The notes under the pieces are model-generated. The model had not been told where the DNA came from. It saw nothing but the letters and a program-made list of their open reading frames with translations, and made no database searches. A DNA stretch of 64,000 bases. Source: Asterella californica. Taxonomy: Eukaryota; Streptophyta; Marchantiopsida; Marchantiales; Aytoniaceae. The stretch spans positions 6,262,001-6,326,000 of the forward strand of contig JAYKYS010000011.1 in the NCBI GenBank assembly GCA_036924285.1, given 5' to 3'. A program made the translations under genes and the position numbers. Position 1 is the first letter of the stretch. Every line of letters begins with the position of its first letter. Positions 10,794 through 23,243 of this stretch are shown here, piece by piece.

Positions 10794-12923
10794 TGCACAT
10801 CCTCCGGCATGTGCCAACTTCTTCATTCTTCTGTCTGTTCTTCATCATCGTTACTCTCCTCCGTCTCAACCTCTTTGGTAACCGGGACGTCTTCGTCTCT
10901 TGTTGTACTCTGCTCTGACTCCAGAAAATTGAATAACTCTACTGATCCTCCACGCCTTTTAAACAGTTTCACACGTTTGCCGGTCACCGATAGCTTCAAA
11001 GGGGTACCATCTAGCTCCCGTAAACTATAGGTGACATTTTCATAAACATCTAGCACAACATAAGGCCCGAACCATCTTCGGGAAAACTTACGAAGTGTAG
11101 AATGTTGATTCTCCAACGTGCTGTCATACACCAGAATCCAATCACCAACACGTATCGGCTTTGGTCGTAGTCGGTGAGTCTTGTCAAAACGTTCCTTGTT
11201 TTTGACTCGAGCCACCTTCAGCCTCTCCTATGCTTCAGCAAGATCCTCCTCCCTCCGCTCTAACTGCCTGGTACGTAAAGCAATAAGTGAAGTGTAATCT
11301 AAACCATCTTCCCGCAGTAGCGTAGTCCACGTAGAAAAGTCCTCCTCAGCAGACATGATTGGTTTCTGTCCTAACATAAGCTCAACCGGCATATAGCCAG
11401 TCGTGGTACAATGTGTAGTTCTATTAGTCCATAAAGCAAATGAAAATAGTCTCGGTCATTCTCTAGGCCTACCATCACATGCTTTCACTAAAGCGTGAAC
11501 AATAGAAGGGTGTCCTCGTTCACTCTTACCAATGTCTTCTGGATTCATGGCAGTAGTAAGTCGAAGCTTTACTCCATAACGAGCAAAGAACTCCTTCGCT
11601 TCAGTGTCTCTCAACTCGCTCCTATCTGCTTGTAATCTCCCAACAGATCCATAACTATATATGATATCTTTGAGCACGAATCTGCATATGTTCTCTGTAG
11701 TCTTCATCCGTAGTGCTCGTCCCTCCACATAGTTAGAAAGATCATCTCAAGCCAACACCAAATAACGCATCCCTTATAGCCATGATGGCATCATCACAAG
11801 ATCAAGAACCCACTGAAAATCGATACTAGGTGGATAGGTAGGTACAAGCCCATCTCTGTAATGGACCTTAGAGTAGAACTGATAGTGTAGACATGACCCA
11901 ACAAAGTCCACCACGTCTTGATACAAACCCTTCCACCAGTATCGCTCCTTCATCTTCGTGTAAGTAGCCCAGACTCCATGATGTCCAGCCCACAAGGTGT
12001 CATGAAACTCTTTCAACAGATTCAACTTCGTCGGTTGATCATCCACCGTTCTAGCAAGCATCACATCTCTTCTTTTCAAGCGTTTCCACAGATAATCTTC
12101 ACGTAGAAGATAACTGTACGTTTTCCGTATGATGTCCTTGAACTCTACATCACTCCATCCTTCTCTTTTGCATAATGAACTCAGATAGAATCCAATATCG
12201 TAGAACTTTTCTGAGTAGAATTTCTCGTTAAACGGTAGTGGTTCCAAGTCTGAAGTCTGTTGACTAACTTGGCATCAAACGTCTTTCTTCTCTTCATTCT
12301 CCACCTCTGCAAACATCTCATCCTCATTTGTATAACGAGCCCTAGACAACATATATGCAACTAGATTATCCTTCCCTGCTATATGCTTTAGCTCATGGTT
12401 CAGACTCCTGACATAAGCAATCCATCGCAACATTGCTATGTCTGGTGTATTGCAGTTTGCTATCATACCCAACAAAGACAAACAATCTGTTCCTAATATC
12501 ACACGGGCTCCTATCAAGAACTCTCGATCTACCTTCATAGCAATAACAGCTCCTCACAACTCACGCTTCATCTGAGGGTAGTTACGTTGTCTATATGTTA
12601 AGATCCGAGCTCCAAACCTTGAAACAAACCGCACACCTTCTACATCTTCTTGACCAACTACCCATCCAATTGCCTTTGGACTCGTATCAACAGTCAATAC
12701 CACAGGTCTCCCGCTCTCGTAGTTAAGCCTCCTTAGTACAGATGGAGACTTGAGAATCTTCTTCAGCTGCTCCATCGTCTCCTGATGTTCTTGCCGTCAA
12801 GTAAACCTCTTCCCCTTTCTCTGAGTGCATACAGAGGCTCGACAATGTGTGCATAATGAGAAATACTCACACGAAAGAACACACAAGCTCCTAAGAATCG
12901 TCGAACCTCAATGATGTAGGTAC
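10794..12923 (-). pseudogene. Gypsy B1 pol remnant: RNase H and integrase
   Basis: Reading leftward, frames at 12554-12775 and 12275-12538 carry the RNase H part (VLTVDTSPKAIGW, FGARILTYRQRNYPQ, HIAGKDN). Frame 11774-12247 carries the integrase zinc-binding region (LWAGHHGVW, CLHYQ, where the expected second Cys is changed). Frame 11456-11728 carries the catalytic core, and 10823-11215 the C-terminal GPY domain (RWFGPYVVL). Frames are separated by stops and shifts, for example TAG at about 11230, so no full protein can be made. It is closely related to the pol of element A at 25307-28729. The upstream reverse transcriptase is missing because element C1 begins at 12924. Confidence 0.85.
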
Positions 12924-13838
12924 TGTAAACCCTCCGCGGTCCTATCGATCAACTACCCCTTGATCTCTCAACCTCCACGATCGTCATCGATGAATCTGCA
13001 AATGTCGGGCCTGTCTCTCACTCAAGGGGTCACCTCTGATGGCTTTGATGGAAGCACACTATGAACTTGAAAAGAAAAATGCTAAGTTCACTCATTCATA
13101 CACCCACAAATTCATCAACTAAAAATTCTCCATAAACTCATCAACTAAAATCCTTCATTGTAACGACGTCTCTCAAGTTCTCACATGCTAAAAATATCCC
13201 ACACTCTCTATATTACTCAAGTTGTCATTACGACAATGTGAAAATAAGGATGAGGAGCTCTTCTCTACTCTTCTATTTATACATTCTAGGTTTTTACTTT
13301 GGTACCCTCCGGTAATTCAGTCGTAATTATTTTTACCGAGTTTTACTAAGATATTACTTAAGGTAAAAGCATTAATCACATGGGCTTTTTATCTTTTCAC
13401 ATGGGCTTATTCTTTCAAAGTCAACAACTTCTAGAAAGATTCTGGAATATTTTCAAGAAATCTCGAATTTCCACCCCCCCTCTACACGAGGACCCACTAA
13501 AAAAGAAACATGTGGAATCTCTTCTTGTTTTTAATGCCCACAAAGTCCACAACTTTAATCCCACCACTAATATCAAGTCAAAAAGGAGATAAGGGATACT
13601 TTCCACCTCCTTTCTATCTTTTAGACAAGATGACAAGATAGTAGTGCTCACTCTTTAGGAAATATCTAAATTTTGTCAAAAATACATCTAAGTTTAACCA
13701 TAACTAACTTTAGCTAGTCATGACTAACTTGATACCTCCTTAAAGTACTTGGGTAGCAAATAAACCTTCTCAACACTTAGTTATAACTAAATATCTTACT
13801 AATAGACAAACTTCTTATGTGTAACATAGGTCATTACA
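12924..13838 (-). mobile_element. 3' LTR of Gypsy C1
   Basis: 915 bp bounded by TGTAAACC and CATTACA in plus orientation. A second copy is at 62755-63638. The bases before it (GGTAC, 12919-12923) belong to B1 pol and are the likely target duplication, but the partner copy is lost because the right end of C1 is missing. Confidence 0.8.
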
Positions 13839-13850
13839 TTTTACCCCCGG
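13839..13850 (-). promoter_or_regulatory. Polypurine tract of C1
   Basis: CCGGGGGTAAAA on the minus strand directly abuts the LTR start TGTAATGACC. Position and composition fit a polypurine tract. Confidence 0.7.
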
Positions 13851-13890
13851 ACTAAATTTTCGCTCCGTCCTCGGAGTGAAGAGAGAACTT

Positions 13891-16714
13891 TCATTGATGA
13901 AACAACTTCAACTTGTCATGATTGACCCGATCGAATCTCCTTCCTCCCAACTCCTGAAGGTCATACGTGAAGTTGTTCAACACCTTATCTATAAGAAAAG
14001 GACCAAAATATCTAGGAAGAAACTTCTTCCTAGCCCTCTTGAATCTGATAGCATCATACAACATTACCCAATCTCCGACTTGAAAAGGTTTTACCTCCTT
14101 CTTGCCCAACCGTTTGTCGTAACTCTTCTTTTGATACGCTTGAGCTCATTCCATCCGGATCATTGCTACCGCTCGGGTCTCTTCCAACTCCATGAGTTGC
14201 TCTCTTCTTGATCTGATCACGCCTTCTCCCCTCGATACTTTTCGTTGAATAGTTTGAAAAGTATCCAATTCGAATTGGATCGGCAACTTGGACTCCACTC
14301 CATAAATCAATCGAAATAGGGAGTACCCAGTAGAAGTCTTTGTTGTCGTTCGATACTCCTATAAGATGACATGTAGTCTCTTATCCCAAGTATGTTTCGC
14401 AGTCTCAACACCAGTATCTTTGGCGAGCATCATACAAAGTGTAAGATTGGTCTTCTCCGCAAGACCATTAGCATTTGATTTGTATGACGTCGTTACTCGT
14501 GGTTTGATAGAAAAGTGTTGTAGCATAGCAGTAGTCATGCTCCCTACAAACTCTCCTCCTCTATCTGAGACCAACTCTAACGGACATCCAAATCTTGTGA
14601 TGATCCTCTCTCATAGGAATCTACCGATTTCAGTTTCATTGGTCTCTCTCAAAGGTCTAACCTCTACCCACTTGGTACAATAGTCAGTGACGACTACAAT
14701 GTATCTATTGCCTCGAGGTGTCTTATTAAGAGGACCTACAAAGTCAATACCTCACTTCTCAAACGGCCCTAATACTAGAATTGATCTTAATGGAGGTGTT
14801 CTAGTAGACTTTAGAGCAAATGTTTGACATACGTCACAAGTTTTGCAATAGTCTAAACATTCCTTGAAAATTCCTCTCCAATGATAACTAGCATCCAAAA
14901 TCTTGAAGGCTGTTATCTTACCAGCAAAGTGTCCTCCGCAAACAGAACCGTCGTGAAACTCGTGCATTATCTTGAACGTCTCCTTCTGACCGACTGCTCT
15001 CTTTAGTAACCCATCTGCTCCTTGATAAAACAAAATTCCCTCCACCATGGTGTAAGGTTTGCATCTCTTGATCAACGCATTACGTTCTCGGGTATGCATA
15101 CCTTCTGAAAAAGAGCCATCTGCAAGGAAACTCCAGATTTCTTTGTACTCGTCCGGTATCTCATCAATGCTTGTGATGATCATCAGATGCTCGTCTGGAA
15201 ATGAATCATCAAACGGTTCTTCTCCCTCATCATCATAAGCCCTCGACAAAAGATCAGCATTCGCATGCTTTTTCCCTGGTCTATCTTCGATCACGTAATC
15301 GTATTCTGTTAGAGGATCTTCCAACGAGCAATACGACCTTTGGCATTAGGCTTATTAAAGATATACTTTAAAGCCTCGTGATCTGTGACTATGGAAAATT
15401 TCCCACCTAACCAGTAGTGTCGAAATTTCTTCAATCCAAAGATCACCGCTAATCCTTCTCGTTCAGTCACGGAGTAATTCTTTTCCGCTGGAACCATCTG
15501 CCTACTAGCATAAGCTATAAGATGATCATGCTCATCTCCATCTAACTGACTTAATGTACATCCGATTGCTACATTGGAGGCATCTGTATACAGAATAAAT
15601 GCTTTACTCCACTCAGGTTTAGCAAGTATAAGAGCTGTCACTAGTGTCTTTTTCAGCTTTTCAAATGCTTCCTTTGTCTTCTGATCATGCACTATCAAGT
15701 CAAAATCAACTCTCTTCTTCATGTACATAGTCAAAGCTATTGCTTTGTTTGAGAAGGAAAAGACAAACCTACGATAATATCCAACCATGCCAAGAAACTG
15801 CCTCAACTTTGTCAAGTTGATCGAAAATGAAAGATCCACAATCTTCTTCACCTTCTCAAGATCAACCGCAATCCCATTCTTGGAAACGATGTGCCCTAAC
15901 AGCAGACCTTCTTCGCAACCAAAGATGCACTTCTCTTGATTCAGAGAAGCATTGGTTTGCTCCAACCGCTGCAAAACTTTGATCACATGATCAAAGTGGT
16001 CCTCCTTTCTTCCGTACACACAGAAATCGTCAATGAAATCACGAACAAACTTCTCTATGAATGGTTCAAACACCTTGTTCATGAACCTCTGAAACGTGGC
16101 CGGAGCATTACATAGTCCGAATGACATCACTCGAAATGCAAATGTTTCCCAAGGAGTAGTGAAAGTAGTCAACTGCTGGTACTCTTGTGCTATCTTGATT
16201 TGGTTATACCCACTATAACCATCACCAAAGCTGTACCACTCATGACCAGCAAATCTCATCTATAAATGGTAGAGGATAATAATCCTTCTTGGTAACTGCA
16301 TTCAACTTCTTATAGTCTATGCACACTCGCAGCTTACCATTCTTCTTCTTGACAATCACAATGGGTGAAACCCATTCTGAGTTCTCCACCTCATAGATGA
16401 AACTCGCCTCCTTCAACTTGTCTACCTCCTCCTTGACCATCATTGTTGTTGTAGGATTGACCCTTCTCTGCTTCTGTCGAACTGGTCTTGCGTTCTCTTC
16501 CAATTCGATTCGATGAGTCTCGAGAGTCACTTCCTTCAAATCTTTGTAGTTGAAAGCAAACACATGGATATATTTTTGAAATATCTAGGAATCTACTTTT
16601 CTCCTCTTGAGTGACATTGATACCAAACTTCAGGGTAGAGAGTCTTCTCACAATCTCTGCCTCACTCAACTCTTCTTTGTCAAGATCTTTCTCCACTGCT
16701 GGTCGAGGCAACAA
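13891..16714 (-). pseudogene. Gypsy C1 pol remnant: RT, RNase H, integrase
   Basis: From right to left: the start of the reverse transcriptase in two overlapping frames (16391-16714 and 16240-16563, with [18 protein letters not shown]); RT palm and RNase H (15309-16259, with YSGYNQIKIA, SFGLCNAPATFQRF, FIDDFCVYG as the catalytic box, LYTDASNVAIG); RNase H end and integrase zinc region (14752-15324, CKTCDVCQTF); integrase core part with VSDRGGEF (14359-14574); and the C-terminal part with RYFGPFLI (13891-14109). At least four frame changes or stops separate the pieces. Region order PR-RT-RH-IN is that of Ty3/Gypsy. The FIDDF catalytic box is shared with element F. Confidence 0.88.
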
Positions 16715-16949
16715 GTCAATAGCACTAAGCTGATGTAATGATTCATCTCGATCAAATTCTTCGTCCAGACGAGGATTCTTGATCGTAAGAATCTCCGGTA
16801 TCTACTTCTGAGACACTTTGATCATCCTCCGTATCATATTCCCAGTAGTCATTAGTGGGGCTATCAGAGTCAGAAGTCACAACTCCAACACCCGAGAGAG
16901 GTACTATCACTCTATGATCTCTAGGCCCAATCCGTAAGTATCCCTTGTG

Positions 16950-17453
16950 TCACCTATCAGTGGTGCGCACAGCTCTCAACCAAGGCCTACTTAGGAGCAA
17001 ATCATAAGTAGAGTCCTTTAACACTTGAAAGGACATCAATGTTTGAACTCTCATCACAGACACGACCACCTTCTCTAACACACCAAGAGGTCTTACCCGT
17101 TGCTTGTTAACCATCCCCACGACAATGCTAGCCGGGCGAGTTAATTCCATCCCCAACTTCTTCATCAACCTCTCTGATATGGCATTTACAGCCGACCCTC
17201 CATCCACCAATACGTCAGAGACGTAATGATCATTCAACCGGATTTCAATCTTTGAAGCTCTAGTGCATATCTCTGAAGCATGCACATCCACCACACCAAC
17301 TCCCACAGACTTTGATGTCTTGCTCTTGGGTTTCTTCTTCTTGCTTCTCTTAGAACTCAATCCTCCTCTGAGTTCCCTTCGTAAGCTGGGATTAAGTGTG
17401 ATCAGTTGTCCAACAGTGATGTTGGCTTTCTGAGTTCCCACATCTTCAACCAC
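16950..17453 (-). pseudogene. Gypsy C1 aspartic protease region
   Basis: Frame of 167 codons with VLVDGGSAVNAIS, the D-x-G active site of a retroviral-type aspartic protease (here D-G-G), and LLSRPWL near the end, in place of the usual LLGRPWL. It overlaps the gag frame by about 50 bases. The link to the RT frames (16715-16949) contains stops. Confidence 0.8.
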
Positions 17454-18339
17454 ATCATATCCCGTTGGGAAGATGAAATTGTGAAATCCGTCATCCTCAA
17501 CTTCCTTCTTGGCTCCCTTGGTGTACTCGAAACATTACTCGAACGAGTACTTCTACTTGTTGACTCCTCCATGAAAACCGGTTCATTAGAAAATCGAGTT
17601 CTTTTCTTTTCTTGAGCTAAAAGCTCCACCGGTGCATGAGAAGAGTTTGAACTCTCTCCTTTCTCGTAGACGGGATCTCGCACTACATCGATAGTAGCCA
17701 CCCCCTTGTCTCGTCCTTGTGATGGATTTCTTCCACCCACATTCATTCTGACAGCTTCGGCACCTCTTGTTCCGTTGTTATGACAATTTCGCTGGAAATG
17801 AGAACCTCCACACGTCCAACAAATGATTCCTCCAAAGTTACCTTGGTTGTCTCCAAAGTTTCCTTGATTTCCTTGGTTAGGATTGTTGTCGTAACCTCTT
17901 TGACCTCCTCCTCCACCTTTGTTTCTCCATTCTTGTAACTGCACCACATTTATCTTGAGATCCGCAAGAGTGTCGATGATGCTCTTCAGCTTGGCATGAA
18001 AATCAGAGGTGGCAGTAGACATCGTTGTTGGGACAAATGGTCTTGGCACCACCGTTGGAGTAGGAGCTGATGTTGAAGCGATCACCAATTGTGATGGTGC
18101 AGATGCTATCGTTGTGGTTAAACCAAGAGTCGGAGTCGACACTAGAGCGGCATGATGAGGTTAGATGATATCCCCTTCATCCAAACTCTCTTCCATATTT
18201 GTCACGATCTTGATGACATCCGCTTTGGTTGTTGACTTCTCGTACCTCACTTCGGTTCAAATTGAAATTCTCAATCCTCCCACCAAGTTCTTGGTCAACA
18301 CTGCTCCAATCCCCTCCATCGTTAGCTCCACGTTGTGAT
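17402..18339 (-). pseudogene. Gypsy C1 gag, C-terminal half
   Basis: Frame 17402-18142 has a low-complexity Ser/Thr/Pro start, a Gly/Asn/Gln-rich stretch, then CWTCGGSHFQRNC, a CCHC zinc knuckle that binds RNA in the capsid protein. A second frame (18177-18339) continues gag toward the N-terminus and is cut at 18340 by the LTR of element D. The N-terminal half resumes at 37461-37811, on the far side of D. Confidence 0.82.
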
Positions 18340-19324
18340 TGTAACACCTTTTGCTTTATCCCATCAGATGTCATTCGAGCAGTGATTAACCAAAAAATGG
18401 CAGCTGCATGGTCACAAGGCAAACTCAAGGAGACCAGATAAAGAGGGTCGCGAACCCTAAATGAGCCATTCTCAGTTTTCAGTATTTGAAGAGAGAGAGC
18501 ACTCTTGGTGGTGAGGGGGGAGATTGTATTTTTCAGTGTAGTGTATATTGCCTTTGAGGTCAGAAATCAGGAGCTAGAACTGAATGCACATCAAGCTCCT
18601 TGGAGAGCAGATTTGAAGAGTAGACCTTGAGAGCCGACTTATGATCAACAAGAATGATATGGTGTTGATTAGATCGCTGACTTGGGGTCTGATCTGTTGA
18701 GTAACAAAAATCAGGGCGTTCAGAGTGAAAGTAGGTTCTCTGGTGAAGTCTTAGTTCTGGAGTTAATTTATCACAGCAGAGTTGCTGAGTAGTGAAGAAT
18801 TGCCGGTCCAAGAGCGCTGCGTGACCTTGTCAGCAAGTAATGCCATGTAATGTATATGAGCCCGTGACTTTCTCCATTCTAATAAGTAGGCTTGAGTTGT
18901 GTGCCAAAACTGAGTTGGGCGCATCTGGTGTCGTGTTGACTTTATTTCGGTGTAATTGCTTGTCTTCCTACTTCCTAGCATCTACTAGGTTTCCTAGTCT
19001 TGGCTGTGGCTCTTCAGGGTTTATTGCGTTCCGACTTAACCACCAGTAGCGGAAGCGCTGTCCAAATTCTATCCAACCCAGGCTCAGAATAGTTTCCATG
19101 GCATTCTGAAACTTGAGATTAGAACCAGAGACCAGCCAAAGACTAGTTGGTTATTCTATACCCGTCCGACGGTTATCAAATCCTTGGTGTTTATTAGCGG
19201 AAAGTTTAACGAACTGGATCTGGAGACACAAATATAGTACAAAGTCTTCAAGGAGGTTCACGTTCGGCGATTCATTGGCTAGAGGCGGACAGCTCAATTC
19301 CGTAATCTGCGGTCGAACGTTACA
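18340..19324 (+). repeat. 5' LTR of D
   Basis: Starts TGTAACACC and ends GAACGTTACA. By eye it differs from the 3' LTR at about 13 substitutions, almost all transitions, plus three short indels. Confidence 0.93.
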
Positions 19325-19326
19325 GT

Positions 19327-19338
19327 TGGTATCAGAGC
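19327..19338 (+). promoter_or_regulatory. Primer-binding site of D (initiator tRNA-Met)
   Basis: TGGTATCAGAGC, two bases after the LTR, is the standard complement of the 3' end of plant initiator tRNA-Met. Confidence 0.93.
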
Positions 19339-19374
19339 AGGTTCAGGTTGAATCTTTGCTGAACACCATCGACA

Positions 19375-21110
19375 ATGGAAGCCGTGCCGACTGGGATGGA
19401 CGAGATGCAGGCGTTTCTGAAGAAGTTGGAAGGTCGACTTGAGCAAGTAAGGATTTAGCACTGCTGGGTGAAGGGGCAGTTGATGCTACTCAAGTAGATA
19501 AGAATGAAGATGGGACACAGAAGGCACAAGAGGATGTTGCGAAAGGCAGCTCTGCCAAAGAAGGGCACAAGCGGAAAGTGAAGTGGGCTGAACCAGCAAC
19601 GCCATCATCCTTCAATGGTGAGAAAAGCTTTTCCAAGTTTGAGTTGTGGGTTACTGAGATGGAGAATTACTTGGAGAATTTCGATGAGCGCAGCTGGTTC
19701 ACCTATGCTGTTAGTAGATTGGAAGGAGAGGCTAAGGAATGATATGGAGGTCAACAGCGGATGAGGAGTTTGAACGGTACAACTCTTATGTCCACTTGGT
19801 CGGAGCTGAAGGATGAACTCCGACGACATTTGGTATCAGTGGATGAAGCTACACAATTTCGGCTGGAGCTCATTCATCTGAGACAGACAGGGAGTATCAG
19901 ACAGTATCTCCAGCGATTTTCTGAGTTGGTTACTCGTTTGCACATGGTGGATTGCACCGACTTGCTGTTTCACTTGAAGAAAGGTCTGCAAGGTTTCTAT
20001 GCTAGTGTGTTTGATAGCTGGGTTATGTTTCATAAGTCCGAGGACATGCAAGACTTATTTGCATTTCTGGAAGCAGTAGAGAACACTAAGGAACGTAACT
20101 ACACCGTGCAGCCCTCCAAGTTTCAGCGTGGAACAAGTGGTGGCGAGCCTAGTAGAGGATTTTGGCGCAATCCTCAAGGACAGATAGCGTCCTCTCAGAG
20201 TAGAGGTGGTAGAGGACGTGGTGGTGGAAGATTGGGTGCAGCGGGAAGGAGGTTTCCTCGTGGGTCTCAACATCAAAGAGTTACTCGTGGTCCTACTCAG
20301 ACCCGACCTACTGGATCTTATGCATCCAATGCAGGATCCAACCAAGCTTCGACTTCAGGTGCTAGGAGCAGTGGAGCTAGTAGTGCTACACCTTCAAGGA
20401 CGATCATCTATTTTCGATGCGGATGGGACGGTCATATTGCTCGTGAGTGTCCTCAACGTTCAACAACGAGCAACGTTCGTGGTTTGACAGCTGAAGAGAC
20501 AACCAGTGTTGAAGACCCAGTTGAGACGACTACTGAAGCAGAGGTATGTGCTAGTGAGCATTTGGTAGAACATGGAGATTTTTTACCGTGGATTGAAGTA
20601 AAAATAGGAAACCACCGGTGTTGTTTGCTTATTGATACTGGAGCAGATGTGAATGTCTTGGATGAAAAACTGGTCAGGATCTTAGGGATGACTAGAACCA
20701 AGATCATGAGCCCGTTGTTGGTAAGGTTTGTGCAAGGCAGCACAACCGTTACAGAAAAGCTCATGAGTGTCCCTATTACTGTTGGAGGGGTAACTAGGAA
20801 GCATGAGTTCTTAGTTATGAGCTTAGGTGACACAATGGAGGGTATCTTGTCCTGGTCTTGGTTACAAGAGACCAAGGCCAAGCTAGATGTTCAAGAAGGG
20901 AACGTCATAGTCATGGACCGATGGGGCTTGGGTCAACTCCATCCATTGATCATCAAAGAGAGACCCAAGGAACCAAACTATGCTGTCCGTAGGTTCCAAC
21001 AAGCCAAAGTGGCATTTCAAATCTGCAAAGCTAGGCATTTTGGAAAGCGGATCAAGTCGGTAGATGAAGCTTGGGTTGCAGTGATGTCTAAACCCACGAT
21101 GGAGACATGA
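19375..21110 (+). pseudogene. Element D gag and protease, broken
   Basis: Begins at ATG 19375, but the frame meets TAG at 19456. A one-base shift just before it restores a frame that runs to TGA 19740-19742, where a tryptophan codon is likely. From 19761 it is open for 449 codons: gag capsid region (LIHLRQTGSIRQYLQRF), Arg/Gly-rich stretch, zinc knuckle FRCGWDGHIAREC with its first Cys changed to Tyr, then protease LLIDTGADVNVL (active-site DTG at 20634-20642). Another frameshift near 21105 leads into pol. With two stops and two shifts, it cannot make an intact polyprotein. Confidence 0.88.
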
Positions 21111-22118
21111 GGAAGAACGTGTTGCTGCTCTTCCCATACACCCTGATATGCAAGTATTGATTGAGAGGTATTCTCATATAATGCCGGATCAGTTACCAAC
21201 AGGACTTTCTCCGAGGAGAGCCTTGGATCATGCCATTGATCTGGTTCCTGGGGCTACACCTATTGCAGTGCCATCAAGACGCATGTCGTTTGATGAGCTA
21301 ACAGAGCTGAAGACTCAGTTGAAAGAGTTGGTAGCTCAAGGTATCTTACGACCCAGCATATCACCTTATGCTGCACCGGTCTTATTCGTGACCAAGAAAG
21401 ATGGTGGTATCCGCATGTGTGCAAACTACCGTGCACTTAATAAGGTTACTGTCAAGAACAAGTATCCTCTTCCTCTCATGGATGAAACCACAGATCGGTT
21501 GGCCATAGGAAAGTACTTCACCAAGTTGGATCTTCGTTCTGGATATCATCAAATCCGGATCAAAGAAGGAGATGAAGAAAAAACGGCTATAAGGACGAGG
21601 TATGGCTTGTTTGAGTATACAGTGTTGCCGTTTGGATTGTCCAATGCACCTGGTACTTTTTGCAGGCTGATGAACGAGATCTTCAGAGATCTTTTGGATG
21701 AGAGTGTTATCGTGTACTTGGACGATATCATCGTCTTCTCATCCACTTGGGATCAGCATCTAGCAGATGTTGAAACAGTTCTTAAGCGCATGGAAGAACA
21801 TCAACTCTACCTCAAGAAGAGCAAGTGTTCTTTTGGACAAGAGAGTGTGGTGTTTCTAGGATGTTTGATCGATGCACATGGTATTCACCCTAACAGGGCT
21901 AAGATTCGAGCCATTGTTGAATGGAAGAGACCTGAGAGTGTTCATGAGCTCAGATCTTTTCTTGGGTTAGCCACATACTTTCGGCGCTTTGTTTATCAAT
22001 TTGCGCATAAAGCCGCACCTTTGTTTGGCTTATTGCGCAAGGCTTCCAAGGTTATTTGGAACCTAGTAGCTGAAAGAGCATTTCAAGAGTTGAAACAAGC
22101 ACTGACAGAAATGCCCGT
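21106..22118 (+). pseudogene. Element D reverse transcriptase
   Basis: Open from about 21106 to the E insertion. RT landmarks are YAAPVLFVTKKDGGIRMC, DLRSGYHQIRI, LPFGLSNAPGTF, the catalytic YLDDIIVFS (YLDD at 21715-21726) and RSFLGLATYFRRF. The RT itself is undamaged. The reading frame is interrupted at 22119 by the solo LTR E and continues in the same frame in RNase H at 34491 once the duplicated CCGT is discounted. Confidence 0.92.
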
Positions 22119-23243
22119 TGTCGTGTCGGATATTGCGTGAAGGATGTCCATGAAAACTCGAGGTTCCTGGTTGTGGAGATGTTGTGTGCTGAAATAAGAG
22201 ACAAGACAGAAAAACAACCACAAAAACGAACGCTGCGATATATACACTCCAAATGTATGTACACTGCCGGTTCTTTCTCCTAAGAGCACAGAACTGAGAA
22301 CCAGACCAGAGCAGTCTGTAACATGCTTCAAAGCCCTTAAAAACAACCCTTGAATCACAACCCTGACCCAAAACCACCGAAGCGTAGCTCAAAGTAAGAG
22401 AAACTTCCCTTTGCTAACAAACAGAGCCACAACAGTATCACGCGATCCAAACCCAAGTCCAAACCACATTCATGTATAAGCTCTTAGCTAAAGCTAGCTA
22501 CCACAAGCTGTATATAGCCAACCAGAACTCTAACGAACTCAAAAGAGCAAACCCATAGCGAAGAAATCGAAAAAGGTCTATCTATGGACTTCTTCTTTTC
22601 GCTGAACAGACTTCAGATTGTCGATAGGGTCTCCTCCGCTGACTCCGTTAATCCAAGAAACCTTCAGATCCGACTCCCAACAGCCGAGATATCGCCGATA
22701 TTCGGTCGCAGGTGACCGAACCTTCAAAAATTCCTCCCTGCGGCTTAAAACCGCTCACACCGCACAAACGGATCGTCTAAACTGATATCCGTCTTCTCTG
22801 GCAGATAGATCTAGCTACCCTGAACCCAACAAGACTCCAAACAAGCCGTTTGGAGTTCCCCTTGCAAAACCACGCAAGAAATTTGGTCGCAGGTTGCAAA
22901 AAACTGACGTAAATCAATTCCCTACGGCTCAAACTTGCTCACCACAACCAAACCAACAATCCAATTCACGTACAGTCGTCTCCTATGCGTACATGAAGAC
23001 TCTCTGATCGCGTAGGCACCAAGAACGAAGAGCTTGGCTCACCGATCTGCGAAGAACAACCCAATCTCAAGTCGCAGACGAACGAAAATCTGATATAAGC
23101 GCTTCCCTGCGAGCCAATTTCACTCAGAACTCCCAAACCGCCCGATGAAACTTGATATCGTCTTCAATTTCCTGTAGAACTCGGTGTTCTGATCCCGATG
23201 GATCCAAGGACAGCAAGTTTGGACTCCGGAACGGCCCGAACGG